Shown: positions 1-8,706, counted from the stretch's first letter. The stretch is 64,000 bases of DNA from Gemmataceae bacterium (GCA_901538445.1 LR594584.1:62001-126000); one strand, 5' to 3'. The notes: generated by a model not told the origin, from the sequence alone. A program made the numbers and translations.

Positions 1-39
1 AGCACAGCATGAGCCAACCGACCGGAAGCGGAAGCCAAG

Positions 40-389
40 ATGAAGTGCGTTTGCCTCAAGCACGGGGACAGCCCTCACTACTCTGCGTGCCACCATGTGC
101 GGGAGGCATGCAAGATGGGTGGTGCGTTACCGGACCTCGACCTTCCGGCGAGTGCCCTGATTTGCCGCACTGCCTAACTGCGCAGGTGCGCGAACTCCTC
201 GACCAATTGCACCCATCGAACATCGACATCGATGGTAGCGACGACGAATGTGAGGAGAGCATCAAGAGGGTCTTCGACGCCTACGAGGCTCTCCAGTCAG
301 GGATTGGCTACGGCCAACTGTGTACCGACTGCCTCTACGAAAAGACCGGCCTGGACCTCCTCCGCCCACCACTGAGCACCCACTCATGA
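40..389 (+). pseudogene. Small Cys/His-rich protein, broken by a frameshift
   Basis: Two adjacent reading frames together look like one small protein. The first starts at ATG 40 (MKCVCLKHGDSPHYSACHH...) and stops at 175. The second, in another frame, continues with TAQVRELLDQLHPSNIDID and ends QLCTDCLYEKTGLDLLRPP at 389. The pieces have Cys/His pairs (CVCLKH, CHH, CTDC) suggesting a metal-binding fold, and the junction lies at about 150-175. The second frame ends in an ATGA overlap with the DUF1501 start at 386, which argues for a real translated gene. It could be a pseudogene, a sequencing error or a programmed shift. I do not recognise the family. Confidence 0.45.
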
Positions 390-1804
390 ACGACTTCCTC
401 CGCGCCGTTCGCCTCCACCAGCGCCGCACGTTCCTCACGCACGCCTGCCGCGGGGTCGGGGCGGTCGCGCTCGGCTCGCTGTTCGGCAATGCTCACGCGG
501 CCGAGGACAAGTGGAAGGGCGTGGTCACGAAGCCGCACGTTCCGCCGAAGGCCAAGCGCGTCATATTCATTGTGCTCGCCGGCGGCGCGAGCCACCTGGA
601 GTTGTTCGACAACAAGCCCGAACTCGCGAAGCAGCACGGCAAGGAGATGCCGCAGAGCATCACCAAGGGCCAGCCGATCGCGCAGCTCCAGGGCGCGAAG
701 CTGACGTGCTTCGGCCCGCAGTGGGGGTTCAAGAAGCACGGCAAGAGTGGGCAGGAGATGAACGAACTGTTCACCCACCTGCCCGAGGTCGCCGACGACC
801 TGTGCATCGTGCGGTCGCTCCACACGGAGGCGATCAACCACGACCCGGCGCACACGTTCATGAACACCGGCAGCAGCGTCTCGGGCCGGCCGAGCATGGG
901 GTCGTGGCTCACCTACGGGCTCGGGGCCGAGGCCGACGACCTGCCGGGGTTCGTGGTGCTCACGTCGAGCCGCGGCGGGCAGATGCAGCCGATCGCGTCG
1001 CGGCAGTGGGCCGCCGGGTTCCTCCCCGGGCGGTTCCAGGGGGTCCACCTCCGCGGCCAGGGCGACCCGGTGCTGTACCTCACCAGCCCGCAGGGCGTCG
1101 GCCGCGACCAGCAGAAGGACGTGATCGACGCGGTCGGCCAGTTGAACCAGATCCACAACGCCGCGGTCGACGACCCCGAGGTCGCCACCCGCGTCGCGCA
1201 GTACGAACTCGCGTTCAAGATGCAGGCCAGCGTGCCGGCGCTCATGGACCTCAAGGGCGAGGACGCGAAGGTGCTGGAGAGCTACGGCGCCAAGGGGGCC
1301 GACGGGTCGTTCGCGGCGAACTGCCTGCTCGCCCGCCGGCTCGCCCAGAAGGGCGTGCGGTTCATCCAGCTCTACAACCGCGACTGGGACCACCACGGCG
1401 GCGTGAAGGACGGCATCAAGGGGAAGATCGAAGAAATCGACAAGCCGCTCGCGGCGCTCGTCAAGGACCTGAAGCGGCTCGGCATGTTCGACGACACGCT
1501 GATCGTGCTGACCGGCGAGTTCGGCCGCACGCCGATGTCGCAGGGCGGCAGCGGCCGCGACCACCACATGAAGGGGTTCTCGGTGGTGCTCGCCGGCGGC
1601 GGCATCAAGGGCGGCACGAGCTACGGCGCGACCGACGAGTTCGGGTACAACGCGGTCGAGAACGTGTTCCCGGTCCACGACCTGCACGCGACCATGCTGC
1701 ACCTGCTCGGGATCGACCACGAGCGGCTCACGGTGCGGTTCCAGGGCCGCGACTACCGCCTGACCGACGTTCACGGCCGCGTCGTGAAGGAGATCCTCGC
1801 GTAA
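386..1804 (+). CDS. DUF1501 family secreted protein
   Basis: A 472-residue DUF1501 protein of the alkaline-phosphatase/sulfatase-like fold, abundant in planctomycetes and of unproven activity. The N-terminus has a Tat-like arginine pair (QRRTFLTHACRG) before a short hydrophobic stretch ending GNAHA, so export is likely. Family marks are the early strand VIFIVLAGGASHLELFDNK, a central WDHHG, and the late block TGEFGRTPMSQGGSGRDHH. The start at 386 was preferred to an in-frame ATG at 320 because the twin-arginine signal then sits at the N-terminus and the ATG overlaps the upstream stop. No DUF1549/1553 partner follows, unlike the copy at 48.2 kb. Confidence 0.9.
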   Translation: MNDFLRAVRLHQRRTFLTHACRGVGAVALGSLFGNAHAAEDKWKGVVTKPHVPPKAKRVIFIVLAGGASHLELFDNKPELAKQHGKEMPQSITKGQPIAQLQGAKLTCFGPQWGFKKHGKSGQEMNELFTHLPEVADDLCIVRSLHTEAINHDPAHTFMNTGSSVSGRPSMGSWLTYGLGAEADDLPGFVVLTSSRGGQMQPIASRQWAAGFLPGRFQGVHLRGQGDPVLYLTSPQGVGRDQQKDVIDAVGQLNQIHNAAVDDPEVATRVAQYELAFKMQASVPALMDLKGEDAKVLESYGAKGADGSFAANCLLARRLAQKGVRFIQLYNRDWDHHGGVKDGIKGKIEEIDKPLAALVKDLKRLGMFDDTLIVLTGEFGRTPMSQGGSGRDHHMKGFSVVLAGGGIKGGTSYGATDEFGYNAVENVFPVHDLHATMLHLLGIDHERLTVRFQGRDYRLTDVHGRVVKEILA

Positions 1805-1936
1805 CTTTCACGCGAGTGTCTCGCAACTGAGCTACCCCCCCGCACCACACCTGCGGTACCCTTCCCCCGCCTCGTCGCGACCACCGCGGCGGGGCGGTTG
1901 TGTTACCCAGTCGCCCGATCCTTGGAGATGCGTCTG

Positions 1937-2455
1937 ATGAAGTTGTTCACCACCTGTGCTATCGCTCTATCACTCGCCCTCGCCGCCCCGGCCCTCGCCC
2001 AGCCGCCGCAGCCCAAGCCCGGCCCCGAGCACGACGTGCTCAAGAAGATGGAGGGGAACTGGGACCTGACGATGAAGTGCAACGGGATGGAGAGCAAGGG
2101 CTCGGTCGCCTACAAGATGGACCTCGGAGGGCTGTGGCTGTGCGGGGCGCTGGAGTGCGAGCTGTTCGGCACGAAGTTCACCGGGAAGAGCCTCGACAGC
2201 TACGACGCCGCGAAGAAGAAGTACGTCGGCGTCTGGGCGGACAGCATGAGCACCTCGCCGATGGTGATGGAGGGCACGTTCGACGCCGCGACCAAGACCC
2301 TGACGATGACCGGCGACGGGGCGGGCCCGGACGGCAAGCCGACGAAGCACAAGGCGGTGTCGGTGATGCCGGACGACGACACGATCAACTTCAGCATGTT
2401 CATGGGCGACGCGAAGGAGCCGATGTTCACGATCGTGTACAAGCGGAAGAAGTAA
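1937..2455 (+). CDS. Secreted DUF1579-like protein
   Basis: 172 residues with a clear signal peptide (MKLFTTCAIALSLALAAPALAQ), predicted exported. The mature part (LKKMEGNWDLTMKCNGME, then YVGVWADSMSTSPMVMEG and repeated beta-strand motifs) resembles DUF1579, a small beta-barrel family of unknown function common in planctomycetes. The ATG at 1937 has GGAG 9 bases upstream; an in-frame ATG at 1928 lies too close to that site. The gene stands alone and runs toward the convergent zinc-ribbon gene, with a strong hairpin between them. Confidence 0.75.
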   Translation: MKLFTTCAIALSLALAAPALAQPPQPKPGPEHDVLKKMEGNWDLTMKCNGMESKGSVAYKMDLGGLWLCGALECELFGTKFTGKSLDSYDAAKKKYVGVWADSMSTSPMVMEGTFDAATKTLTMTGDGAGPDGKPTKHKAVSVMPDDDTINFSMFMGDAKEPMFTIVYKRKK

Positions 2456-2482
2456 GCCGCAGTTGACGGAATCTCCGACGAG

Positions 2483-2521
2483 CAGAGGCCAGAAGGGGGC
2501 CGTTGCCCCTTCTGGCCTCTG
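2483..2521. terminator. Bidirectional hairpin terminator
   Basis: A perfect 16-bp inverted repeat (CAGAGGCCAGAAGGGG at 2483-2498, complement at 2506-2521) with a 7-base loop lies between the convergent DUF1579-like and zinc-ribbon genes. There is no long T tract on either side, so classification as a bidirectional transcript end rests on position and stem strength. Confidence 0.75.
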
Positions 2522-2525
2522 GTGC

Positions 2526-3728
2526 TTACTTCTCGCCCGCGTCGATGAGGAACTTTCGCACCGTCTCCGAGATGCGGGCCGGGTCGATCGGCAGGTCGAG
2601 GAACGCGACGTCGCCCTCGCCGCCGTGCTGCACCTTCGGATCGGCCCCGACCCGGCTCGCGAAGTACCTGCGGGTTCGCGCGGCGATCTCCTCGTCCACG
2701 CACTTCACGATGACCCACAACCGCGGCCGCTCGCCGAGTACGAGCGCCGCGATCCCGGCCCGTCCCCGAGCAAGCACCGGTAGCCACTCTTTGCGTTGCA
2801 GGAACTGATCGATCACCATCAGCACGGCCGGCTTCTCGGCCCACTGTCCGTCCGCGGTCGCGACCCACGCGGCGGCGTCGGCCGGAACCTGCGTCGCGAT
2901 CCGCCGCGCGAGGTCGGCCCGGTAGTGCGTCCCGCCCGGCCCGTGGCGCTCGGCCACGGCGGCGAAGTCCTTCTTCGCGTCGAACCCGAGGACGCAAACC
3001 GTCGGCGACGGCCTCGCGAGCAAGAGTTGCAGGCCCGCGAACGTGACGCCGTACTGCTCGTGGTTCGCCGGGTTGTGCTTCGCCTCAAGGGCAGCGAGGA
3101 ACGCGTCCGGGTCATCGAGGGGCCGGCGCAGGACGAGTACGAGCGTGAGCCGGATCTCGGCGACCGCGTCGCCGAGACTGGTGCCGCCGGCGATGTGGTC
3201 GATCTGACCGAGTGTGAGCCCGGCCCGGGTGAGGGTGTCGAGCACACGCGCCGGGACACCGGCCTGGATCACGACGTCGCGCGGGTCCTGGTTCGTCTGC
3301 CGGGCGTACGCGACGACCGCCCCGGGCTGGACCGCGAACGCGACGTTGGTGTCGGCCGGCAGGTAGCCGAGCCCCTCGAGTTCGGCGGGCGGGAGCACGG
3401 CCCCTTCGGGCCTCATGGCGGCGGCCGCCTGCTTCGCCTTCTGGCCCCGGTCCCGTGCGACCCAGTACGACACGCCGATCCCAACGCACGCCACAACCAC
3501 CGCCAGCACCAGCGCCCGCGAGAACACCGGTTTACGCCGCACCGGTGCGGGCGGGGGCGGTTGGACGGGCGTGGCGGGCGCGGCCGCCGGGGCGGCATCG
3601 GGAACGTCCTGCCACGCCCGCACGGGGAACTCGTCCCCGCACCGCGGGCACGCGGCCCGCCGGTTCGCGGGCAGTTCGGGCCGCGTAAACTCGGTGTTGC
3701 ACGACGGACAGGACAGCCGCACCGCCAT
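2526..3728 (-). CDS. Zinc-ribbon single-span membrane protein
   Basis: 400 residues. The N-terminus is a zinc ribbon (CPSC near residue 7, CPRC near 30), followed by a Pro/Ala-rich linker, one transmembrane helix (about residues 70-90, ALVLAVVVACVGIGVSYWV) and a large extracytoplasmic domain beginning LEGLGYLPADTNVAFAVQP. The layout, cytoplasmic ribbon plus exported domain that opens with 'yLPadtnvavavq', recurs in planctomycete proteins of unknown function. I chose the start at 3728 (MAVRLSCPSC), which puts the ribbon at the N-terminus; an in-frame ATG at 3743 is possible. It is the last gene of a seven-gene minus-strand run and is followed by the 2483-2521 hairpin. Confidence 0.7.
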   Translation of the reverse strand: MAVRLSCPSCNTEFTRPELPANRRAACPRCGDEFPVRAWQDVPDAAPAAAPATPVQPPPPAPVRRKPVFSRALVLAVVVACVGIGVSYWVARDRGQKAKQAAAAMRPEGAVLPPAELEGLGYLPADTNVAFAVQPGAVVAYARQTNQDPRDVVIQAGVPARVLDTLTRAGLTLGQIDHIAGGTSLGDAVAEIRLTLVLVLRRPLDDPDAFLAALEAKHNPANHEQYGVTFAGLQLLLARPSPTVCVLGFDAKKDFAAVAERHGPGGTHYRADLARRIATQVPADAAAWVATADGQWAEKPAVLMVIDQFLQRKEWLPVLARGRAGIAALVLGERPRLWVIVKCVDEEIAARTRRYFASRVGADPKVQHGGEGDVAFLDLPIDPARISETVRKFLIDAGEK

Positions 3729-3757
3729 GTGTTCGCTCCGCACGGGCGACTCTGTGG

Positions 3758-4360
3758 TCAGGAAACTTTGCTGGACGGGGCACCTTCAGCACCGAGGATG
3801 AGCCGAAACGTCAGGCTGATGCGCTCACCAACCACCTCGTCTGTCTTGGGCACGGAGTGGAGCCAGTGGTGCTGTGACGTACCGGCCATTACGAGCAGGC
3901 TCCCGTGACCCACCCGGTACGTCAACACTTCCCTCTTCTTCCGGTGGCGGAGGACGAAGTCACGCTCCGAACCGAATGAGACGGTGGCGACGGCCGGGTT
4001 TTCCCCCAGTTCGGGTTCGGCGTCGGTGTGGTAGCCGATGGAGTCCTGTCCAGTCCTGTAGCGGTTCAGGAGAAGACTGTTGAACGTCGTTCCCGACGCC
4101 GCCTCAACGTGGCGCTTCACCTCGGCCAACTCGGGAAGCCAGCCCGACCCGACGTGCGAAAGGCCAGAATAGCTGTACCGTAGCCCGTCGTCGGCGAACC
4201 ATGCATTCAACCGCGGCAGTGGGTTCCCCCGAACCGTCTCCTGCCGCCCGGGTATCTCAGATTGGAGCCACGCGAGGAAGGCGTCGGCCTCCTCTCGGGT
4301 ACAAAACCCGGGGTCATACAAGAGTCGCCCGCCGTCTCGGATATCACGCCACTCCGGCAT
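3758..4360 (-). CDS. AlkB-like 2OG-Fe(II) dioxygenase
   Basis: 200 residues. AlkB-family enzymes use 2-oxoglutarate, Fe(II) and O2 to remove alkyl groups oxidatively from damaged bases. The iron ligands are visible as His111-x-Asp113 (GYHTDAE) and His168 (LHSVPK), and the 2-oxoglutarate-binding arginines as Arg180/Arg186 (ERISLTFR). The substrate-loop region LNAWFADDGLRYSYSGL resembles the ALKBH2/ALKBH3 branch. The Shine-Dalgarno GGAGG is 7 bases from the ATG at 4360 but only 1 base from an alternative ATG at 4366, so 4360 was chosen. It lies 26 bases downstream of an aldo/keto reductase and 29 bases upstream of the zinc-ribbon gene, probably in one transcript. Confidence 0.88.
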   Translation of the reverse strand: MPEWRDIRDGGRLLYDPGFCTREEADAFLAWLQSEIPGRQETVRGNPLPRLNAWFADDGLRYSYSGLSHVGSGWLPELAEVKRHVEAASGTTFNSLLLNRYRTGQDSIGYHTDAEPELGENPAVATVSFGSERDFVLRHRKKREVLTYRVGHGSLLVMAGTSQHHWLHSVPKTDEVVGERISLTFRLILGAEGAPSSKVS

Positions 4361-4386
4361 GGCCATTCCTCCAAGAAGGGCTCAGT

Positions 4387-5298
4387 TCACTCCGCGAAGC
4401 CGTGCTGGCGGCGGTGGTACGGGCCGTCAAAGTTCTGCGTGGACTTCGACCACTCGAACCGTCCGTCGGTCGCGACCGGCTTCACGCGGGCCAGCAAGGC
4501 GGCGGCTTCGTCCGTCGCCATCGGCTTGAAGTCGCGGGCGACCGCCACGTCTTGCATCAGCACCTTCATCGAGTCCACGCCGACCACCAGGCTCGCGATG
4601 TCCTGCGACAGCGCGAAGCGGATGCACTCCTCGGCGGTCGCCACGCCGCCCGTCACGATCCGCCCACCGACCTCCAGGTTGCCGCCGCCCAGGCTCTTCA
4701 TGCCGATCGCGGCGATGTTGCGCGCCTTCAACTCGGGCATCACCTCGTGGATGCTGCTGCGGTAGAAGTAGTCGCACACGTTCACCGGGAGCTGGCAGGT
4801 GTCCCAGGCGTGGACCGGGATCATCTTCTTGAAGATGTCCGGGTGCTTGTGCCCGGTGAAGCCGATGAACCGCACCTTCCCGGCCTTCTGCGCCTCCAGC
4901 GCCGCCGCGAGCGCGCCGCGCTCGACGATCCACTCCGGGTCGTTGTCGTAGTTGATCTCGTGGAACTGCCACAGATCGATGACGTCGGTGCGGAGCCGGC
5001 GGAGGCTGTCTTCCAGGTGCTGCTTGCTCGTCGCGGCGTCGCGGCCGCAGTTCTTCGTCATCAGGAACACCTTCTGCCGCCGGCCGCCGGTGGCGAGTGC
5101 GTTCCCCATGACCTCCTCACTGCGGCCCTCGTGGTAGTCCCAGGCGTTGTCGAAGAACGTGACGCCGTTGTCGATTGCGGCGTGCATGATCTTCTCGGCG
5201 TCGGCGTCGATCGCCGGCTGCCCGATGTGCCACCCGCCGAGGCACAGCACCGAGACGTTCACGCCGGTCTTGCCGAGCGGCCGCGTGGGAATCGACAT
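4387..5298 (-). CDS. Aldo/keto reductase
   Basis: 303 residues, an NAD(P)H-dependent TIM-barrel oxidoreductase. The catalytic tetrad is intact: Asp50 and Tyr55 (FFDNAWDYHEGRSEE), Lys82 (MTKNCGRD) and His113 (LWQFHEINYD). It opens with the usual RPLGKTGVNVSVLCLGGW. The C-terminal half keeps the cofactor-binding layout (AIGMKSLGGG, IASLVVGVDSM). GGAG lies 5 bases before the start. Substrate cannot be told. It sits within the minus-strand run between a HVRGCW-family gene and the AlkB-like gene. Confidence 0.9.
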   Translation of the reverse strand: MSIPTRPLGKTGVNVSVLCLGGWHIGQPAIDADAEKIMHAAIDNGVTFFDNAWDYHEGRSEEVMGNALATGGRRQKVFLMTKNCGRDAATSKQHLEDSLRRLRTDVIDLWQFHEINYDNDPEWIVERGALAAALEAQKAGKVRFIGFTGHKHPDIFKKMIPVHAWDTCQLPVNVCDYFYRSSIHEVMPELKARNIAAIGMKSLGGGNLEVGGRIVTGGVATAEECIRFALSQDIASLVVGVDSMKVLMQDVAVARDFKPMATDEAAALLARVKPVATDGRFEWSKSTQNFDGPYHRRQHGFAE

Positions 5299-5327
5299 GG
5301 AAGCTCCGGGGAGGGTGAATCTTGCTT

Positions 5328-6440
5328 CTACGCCAGCCGATCGTCGCCGAGGTCGAGCGGGAAGCCGAGGTCGAGGTCTTCGAGGCGGGTGCGGCGGCGG
5401 GGCTTGGGCTTCTTCCCCGCGGGCTTCTCGGGCGCGAGCGGCTCGTACCGCTGGAGGATCGTTTCGATCACCCAGCACCCGCGGACGTGCGGGACCGGTT
5501 CCTTCGCGGCGTGCAGCTCGGTCCCGCGGCAGTGCCGCAGCACCGCCTCCTCGTCGCAGTCGGCGTCGAGAAGCGCGTCGGCGAGAATAGGCAACCGGTC
5601 GAACGCGCGGTCGTCGAAGATCCCCTGCGCGAGTTGCACCACGGTGGAGGTACGCCACGCGGCTTCGAACCGTGGCGGGGTGAACGGGTTGCCGACGATC
5701 TCACGGAGGTGCTGGGCCAGTTGCTTGCGGGCGGACCGGTCCCGCTTCTCGTCCAGGTCGAAGTCGCCGCCCTGCTGGCGGTTGCCCTCCTCCATCTTGC
5801 GGACCTCTTCGACCGCGATCGATTCGAACAGCCTCTTGTTCTTCGCACCCGCCGCCTGGTCGGCGATGTCGTCCCCCTTCATCTTCATCCGCAGGGCGTT
5901 GTTCGCGGCCCGGTTCGCGTTGGTGCGGGTCTCGTACGCCTCGTCCGTGCGCTGGCGGGCGAGCGCGAACATCTCCTCGTTCGGCTCCAGGAACAGCACG
6001 CGGACGGCCTGCACGGCCTCGGTCAGGGCGTTGGCGATCCACTCGATGGTGTTGCGGGCGTTGCGGCTCGCGGCCTGGAACAGCGGGAACGCCGGGGCGA
6101 CCTGGTTCGGCCGCGACAGCACCGGGGCGTCGAGGTCGGCCGCGTCCGGGTCGCACGACCGCACGATTTCGCGCTGAGCCAACTCGACCGCGGTGACGGC
6201 CTTCGGGGTGGCCGCGTCGATCTTCGTGACCCACTCGGTGCGGGTCGCGGCCGGGAGAGGGTGCTCGGCCCGCTCGACGAAGTCGATGGCGTCGCGGAGC
6301 ACGCCCGCCGGGAGGAGTTCCCACAGGCGGCGGACCGCGGCGGACGACAGCAGCACCCACTGCCGGGGCGACAGCCGCTCGGAGGCGAACTCCAGCATGG
6401 CCTCGCCATCGACGCCGGTGAGCCACTTCGTTTCGTTCAT
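5328..6440 (-). CDS. HVRGCW-family protein, long paralogue
   Basis: 370 residues, the longest of four adjacent paralogues. The N-terminus (MNETKWLTGVDGEAMLEFAS, then SPRQWVLLSSAAVRRLWELL) matches the N-terminal helical part of its neighbours. The shared C-terminal block reads EIVGNPFTPPRF, WRTSTVVQLAQGIFDDRAF, LPILADALLDADCDEEAVL and HVRGCWVIETIL. The central 100-150 residues are rich in charged helices and are not shared. A basic tail (KPKPRRRTR) ends it. No known domain is recognised; I have the impression that this C-terminal block recurs in Gemmataceae genomes, but that is memory, not a search. It probably belongs to the same transcript as the aldo/keto reductase 29 bases downstream. Confidence 0.72.
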   Translation of the reverse strand: MNETKWLTGVDGEAMLEFASERLSPRQWVLLSSAAVRRLWELLPAGVLRDAIDFVERAEHPLPAATRTEWVTKIDAATPKAVTAVELAQREIVRSCDPDAADLDAPVLSRPNQVAPAFPLFQAASRNARNTIEWIANALTEAVQAVRVLFLEPNEEMFALARQRTDEAYETRTNANRAANNALRMKMKGDDIADQAAGAKNKRLFESIAVEEVRKMEEGNRQQGGDFDLDEKRDRSARKQLAQHLREIVGNPFTPPRFEAAWRTSTVVQLAQGIFDDRAFDRLPILADALLDADCDEEAVLRHCRGTELHAAKEPVPHVRGCWVIETILQRYEPLAPEKPAGKKPKPRRRTRLEDLDLGFPLDLGDDRLA

Positions 6441-6472
6441 GGGAAGCCCCGCACGCGCGACGCGCTGACGCA

Positions 6473-7219
6473 CTACCCGCGGCCCAACACCAGGTCCACC
6501 GCCCAGTTCCCGCGGACGTGAACGCCCCCGGGCACCCGACAGCATTGTAGTAACGTAACGTCGTCGCACCCGGCGTCTTCGAGCGCGTCGGCCAGAATCG
6601 GGACGATCGAAAAATCGCCCGACTCGTCCATCTGCCGGCACAGCGCGACGACCGTTGACGTGCGCCACGCGGGGTCGAACTGTGGGGCGTACTCGGGCGG
6701 CGGGAAGATGTCGCGAACGATTTGCGCCTGGGTCGCACGGGCCTCGTCGTAGGCCTTGGTCCACGCGGCGTGCCACGCGCCCGTTTTGCGGGTGTGCCCA
6801 GCTGGCGCAGGGCCACTACTCCCACTTGCCCGCGCACGCGCCGCCAGGCGCGCAGCATCGTGAGCCGAGAACAGTGTTAGCGGCTCATCACCGAGTCCCC
6901 ACCCAAGGGTGCGATCAACTGGCCCCGCCGCATAGCACGCCGCGGAAGCTGCGAGTTGAGCGGCCGACACAACGATCGGCGATACTCTCACCGTCACGGC
7001 AAGCAGGTCCGTCTCGCTTGACTTGCCCTCCGCCACGCGCTCAGCAACTTGGATCGCGCTTCGGACGTCGGTAGTGATCAGGCTCCACACCTCGCGAACG
7101 CATGCACACCCAAACAGACGGGTCCGCCGCCTGAGTTCCTCGACTGGACCTGATCTTCCAGATGCTTGAGCGAGCAACGAGTGAGGTTCAGGCAACGCAA
7201 ACCACTGGTTGTTGGTCAT
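6473..7219 (-). CDS. HVRGCW-family protein, divergent paralogue
   Basis: 248 residues. N-terminal section MTNNQWFALPEPHSLLAQ with the motif RLFGCACVREVWSLI and AIQVAERVAEGKSS; C-terminal block FDPAWRTSTVVALCRQMD, VPILADALEDAGCDDVTLL and HVRGNWAVDLVLG. The invariant Cys of HVRGCW is Asn here. The middle is Ala-rich and poorly conserved. The start codon overlaps the stop of the upstream paralogue (ATGA, 7216-7219), indicating translational coupling. Function unknown. Confidence 0.72.
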   Translation of the reverse strand: MTNNQWFALPEPHSLLAQASGRSGPVEELRRRTRLFGCACVREVWSLITTDVRSAIQVAERVAEGKSSETDLLAVTVRVSPIVVSAAQLAASAACYAAGPVDRTLGWGLGDEPLTLFSAHDAARLAARARASGSSGPAPAGHTRKTGAWHAAWTKAYDEARATQAQIVRDIFPPPEYAPQFDPAWRTSTVVALCRQMDESGDFSIVPILADALEDAGCDDVTLLQCCRVPGGVHVRGNWAVDLVLGRG

Positions 7220-7974
7220 GTCCGGCCCTTCTGCCGGCGGGTGGCAGGCCCCTTCCGCTTCGGGGTCTGGGCGGGGACGCTGTCGGCGGTTGCGGCGAGG
7301 ATCAGGTCGAGCACCCAGCACCCGCGAACGTGTGACTGCTTCGGGTCGCGGCAGTGGGTCAGGACCGCCTCGTCCTCGCACCCGGCGTCCTGGAGCGCGT
7401 CGGCCAGGATCGGCATCGAACCGAAGTCCTCCGTCCCGTGAACCTGCCGGGCGAGCGACACCACGGTGTCGCTCAGCCACGCCGGGTCGAGCGCGACGGG
7501 CCGGAATGGGTTGCCGATCACCTCGCGGACCAGCGACGCCTGCGCCTTCGACTCCTTCTTCGTGTTGCGATCTTCGGTCACCCCGACGGCGATGTCGTGC
7601 AAGCAACTGAAGACGAGGTACTCGAAGTCCTCCTTGAGCCGCCGCATCATACTGACCGGTTCTGCGGCGGCGACGAGACCGAACGCAAGCCCCCGCTCGG
7701 GGCCGTTGTCCGTCGCGGAGGCGTGCCGCTCGATCTTCCGGTACGCGCCGGACAGGTGCCGGCCGGTGAACGGAGCGTCGAACGCCCGCGGGTCGGCGTA
7801 GTGCGAAACGAGGAGGTCGAGGATCGGCCGCACGTCGGCGTGGGCGAGCGGCCCGGGGTGCCGCCGGCACGCGGCGAGCATCAGGAGCCGCGCCTTCCGC
7901 TCGGTGAGTCGCTCGCCGTAGAACCGGTTCATCGCCTCGGCGTCGGCACTGCGGAGCCATTGCTTTTCGGTCAC
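7216..7974 (-). CDS. HVRGCW-family protein
   Basis: 252 residues. It opens MTEKQWLRSADAEAMNRF, followed by ERKARLLMLAACRRH, and ends with EVIGNPFRPVALDPAWLSDT, LPILADALQDAGCEDEAVL-type text and HVRGCWVLDLILA. Its start (7974) and stop (7216) both overlap the neighbouring paralogues by ATGA, so three family members are translationally coupled. Predicted soluble and alpha-helical, with no signal peptide. Function unknown. Confidence 0.75.
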   Translation of the reverse strand: MTEKQWLRSADAEAMNRFYGERLTERKARLLMLAACRRHPGPLAHADVRPILDLLVSHYADPRAFDAPFTGRHLSGAYRKIERHASATDNGPERGLAFGLVAAAEPVSMMRRLKEDFEYLVFSCLHDIAVGVTEDRNTKKESKAQASLVREVIGNPFRPVALDPAWLSDTVVSLARQVHGTEDFGSMPILADALQDAGCEDEAVLTHCRDPKQSHVRGCWVLDLILAATADSVPAQTPKRKGPATRRQKGRT

Positions 7975-8615
7975 GTGGTGCGCCTCCGGCGGCTCCGCTT
8001 CTTCTTCGCCGGCGGCCCCTGCGGGCGGCCCAGCACGAGATCAACCACCCAGCACCCGCGGACGTGAAGTTGCTCGCGGTTCCGACAATGCTCGAGTACC
8101 GCGGGCGAGTCGCACCCGGCGTCCTGCAGCGCGTCGGCGAGGATCGGCATCGGGCCGAAGTCGCGCGACTCGTACATCCCACGCGCCAGCGCGACCACCG
8201 TGGAGGTCCGCCACGCCGGGTCGAACTCCGGGAGCGGGTCGGGGCCAATGAGGTCCGTGAGTACCTGAAACCGCGGTAGCACGAGGTCGTACTGGTGGTC
8301 GCCGGGCTCGTATGAGCGGTTCGCGGCGATCACGAGGTCTCGCCACGCCGTTGCGAGGTTCTCGGAGTCACGCAGCGCGAGGTCGAAGTCGCCGCTCACG
8401 CCGGTTAGCCGGGGCCGGCGGCCGCGGTGGAACGGTGCCTGCTCCCGGGTGAACTCCTCGGCGGTGATCTCGCCGTCGGCGTACCTCTCGGCGAGGTCGA
8501 GGAACGCGAGCCACTTCTTGGCGGCGCGCGGCGGGAAGTTCGTGCGGGCGCACCCGCAGGCGTGGAGCCGCCACTTGCGGACGTCGCCGCGGGCAGCCAC
8601 CGGCGACCACACCAT
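7971..8615 (-). CDS. HVRGCW-family protein, first of the tandem set
   Basis: 214 residues. The recognisable part begins RKWRLHACGCARTNFPP, then LAERYADGEITAEEF and the shared C-terminal block DPAWRTSTVVALARGMYES, MPILADALQDAGCDSPAVL, HVRGCWVVDLVLGR and a basic tail KKKRSRRRR. The short N-terminal 'xxxWL...D..AM' segment of the siblings is missing, so the gene may be N-terminally shortened. The ATG at 8615 has GGAG only about 2 bases away; a GTG two codons later would give better spacing, so the start is uncertain. It is the promoter-proximal gene of the minus-strand run. Confidence 0.68.
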   Translation of the reverse strand: MVWSPVAARGDVRKWRLHACGCARTNFPPRAAKKWLAFLDLAERYADGEITAEEFTREQAPFHRGRRPRLTGVSGDFDLALRDSENLATAWRDLVIAANRSYEPGDHQYDLVLPRFQVLTDLIGPDPLPEFDPAWRTSTVVALARGMYESRDFGPMPILADALQDAGCDSPAVLEHCRNREQLHVRGCWVVDLVLGRPQGPPAKKKRSRRRRTT

Positions 8616-8706
8616 CACTCCGTCGTCGGGGGGCGCGTGCTCCGCCACAAGGGAACCCGTGTCGGCCTGGGAGGTTCGGGGAACGCTCGCATTATACCAA
8701 ACGAAA

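Noticed and set aside
335-1774. Antisense open frame over the first DUF1501 gene
   Set aside because: The plus-strand frame has all DUF1501 motifs and a Tat signal; the antisense translation has no recognisable domain.
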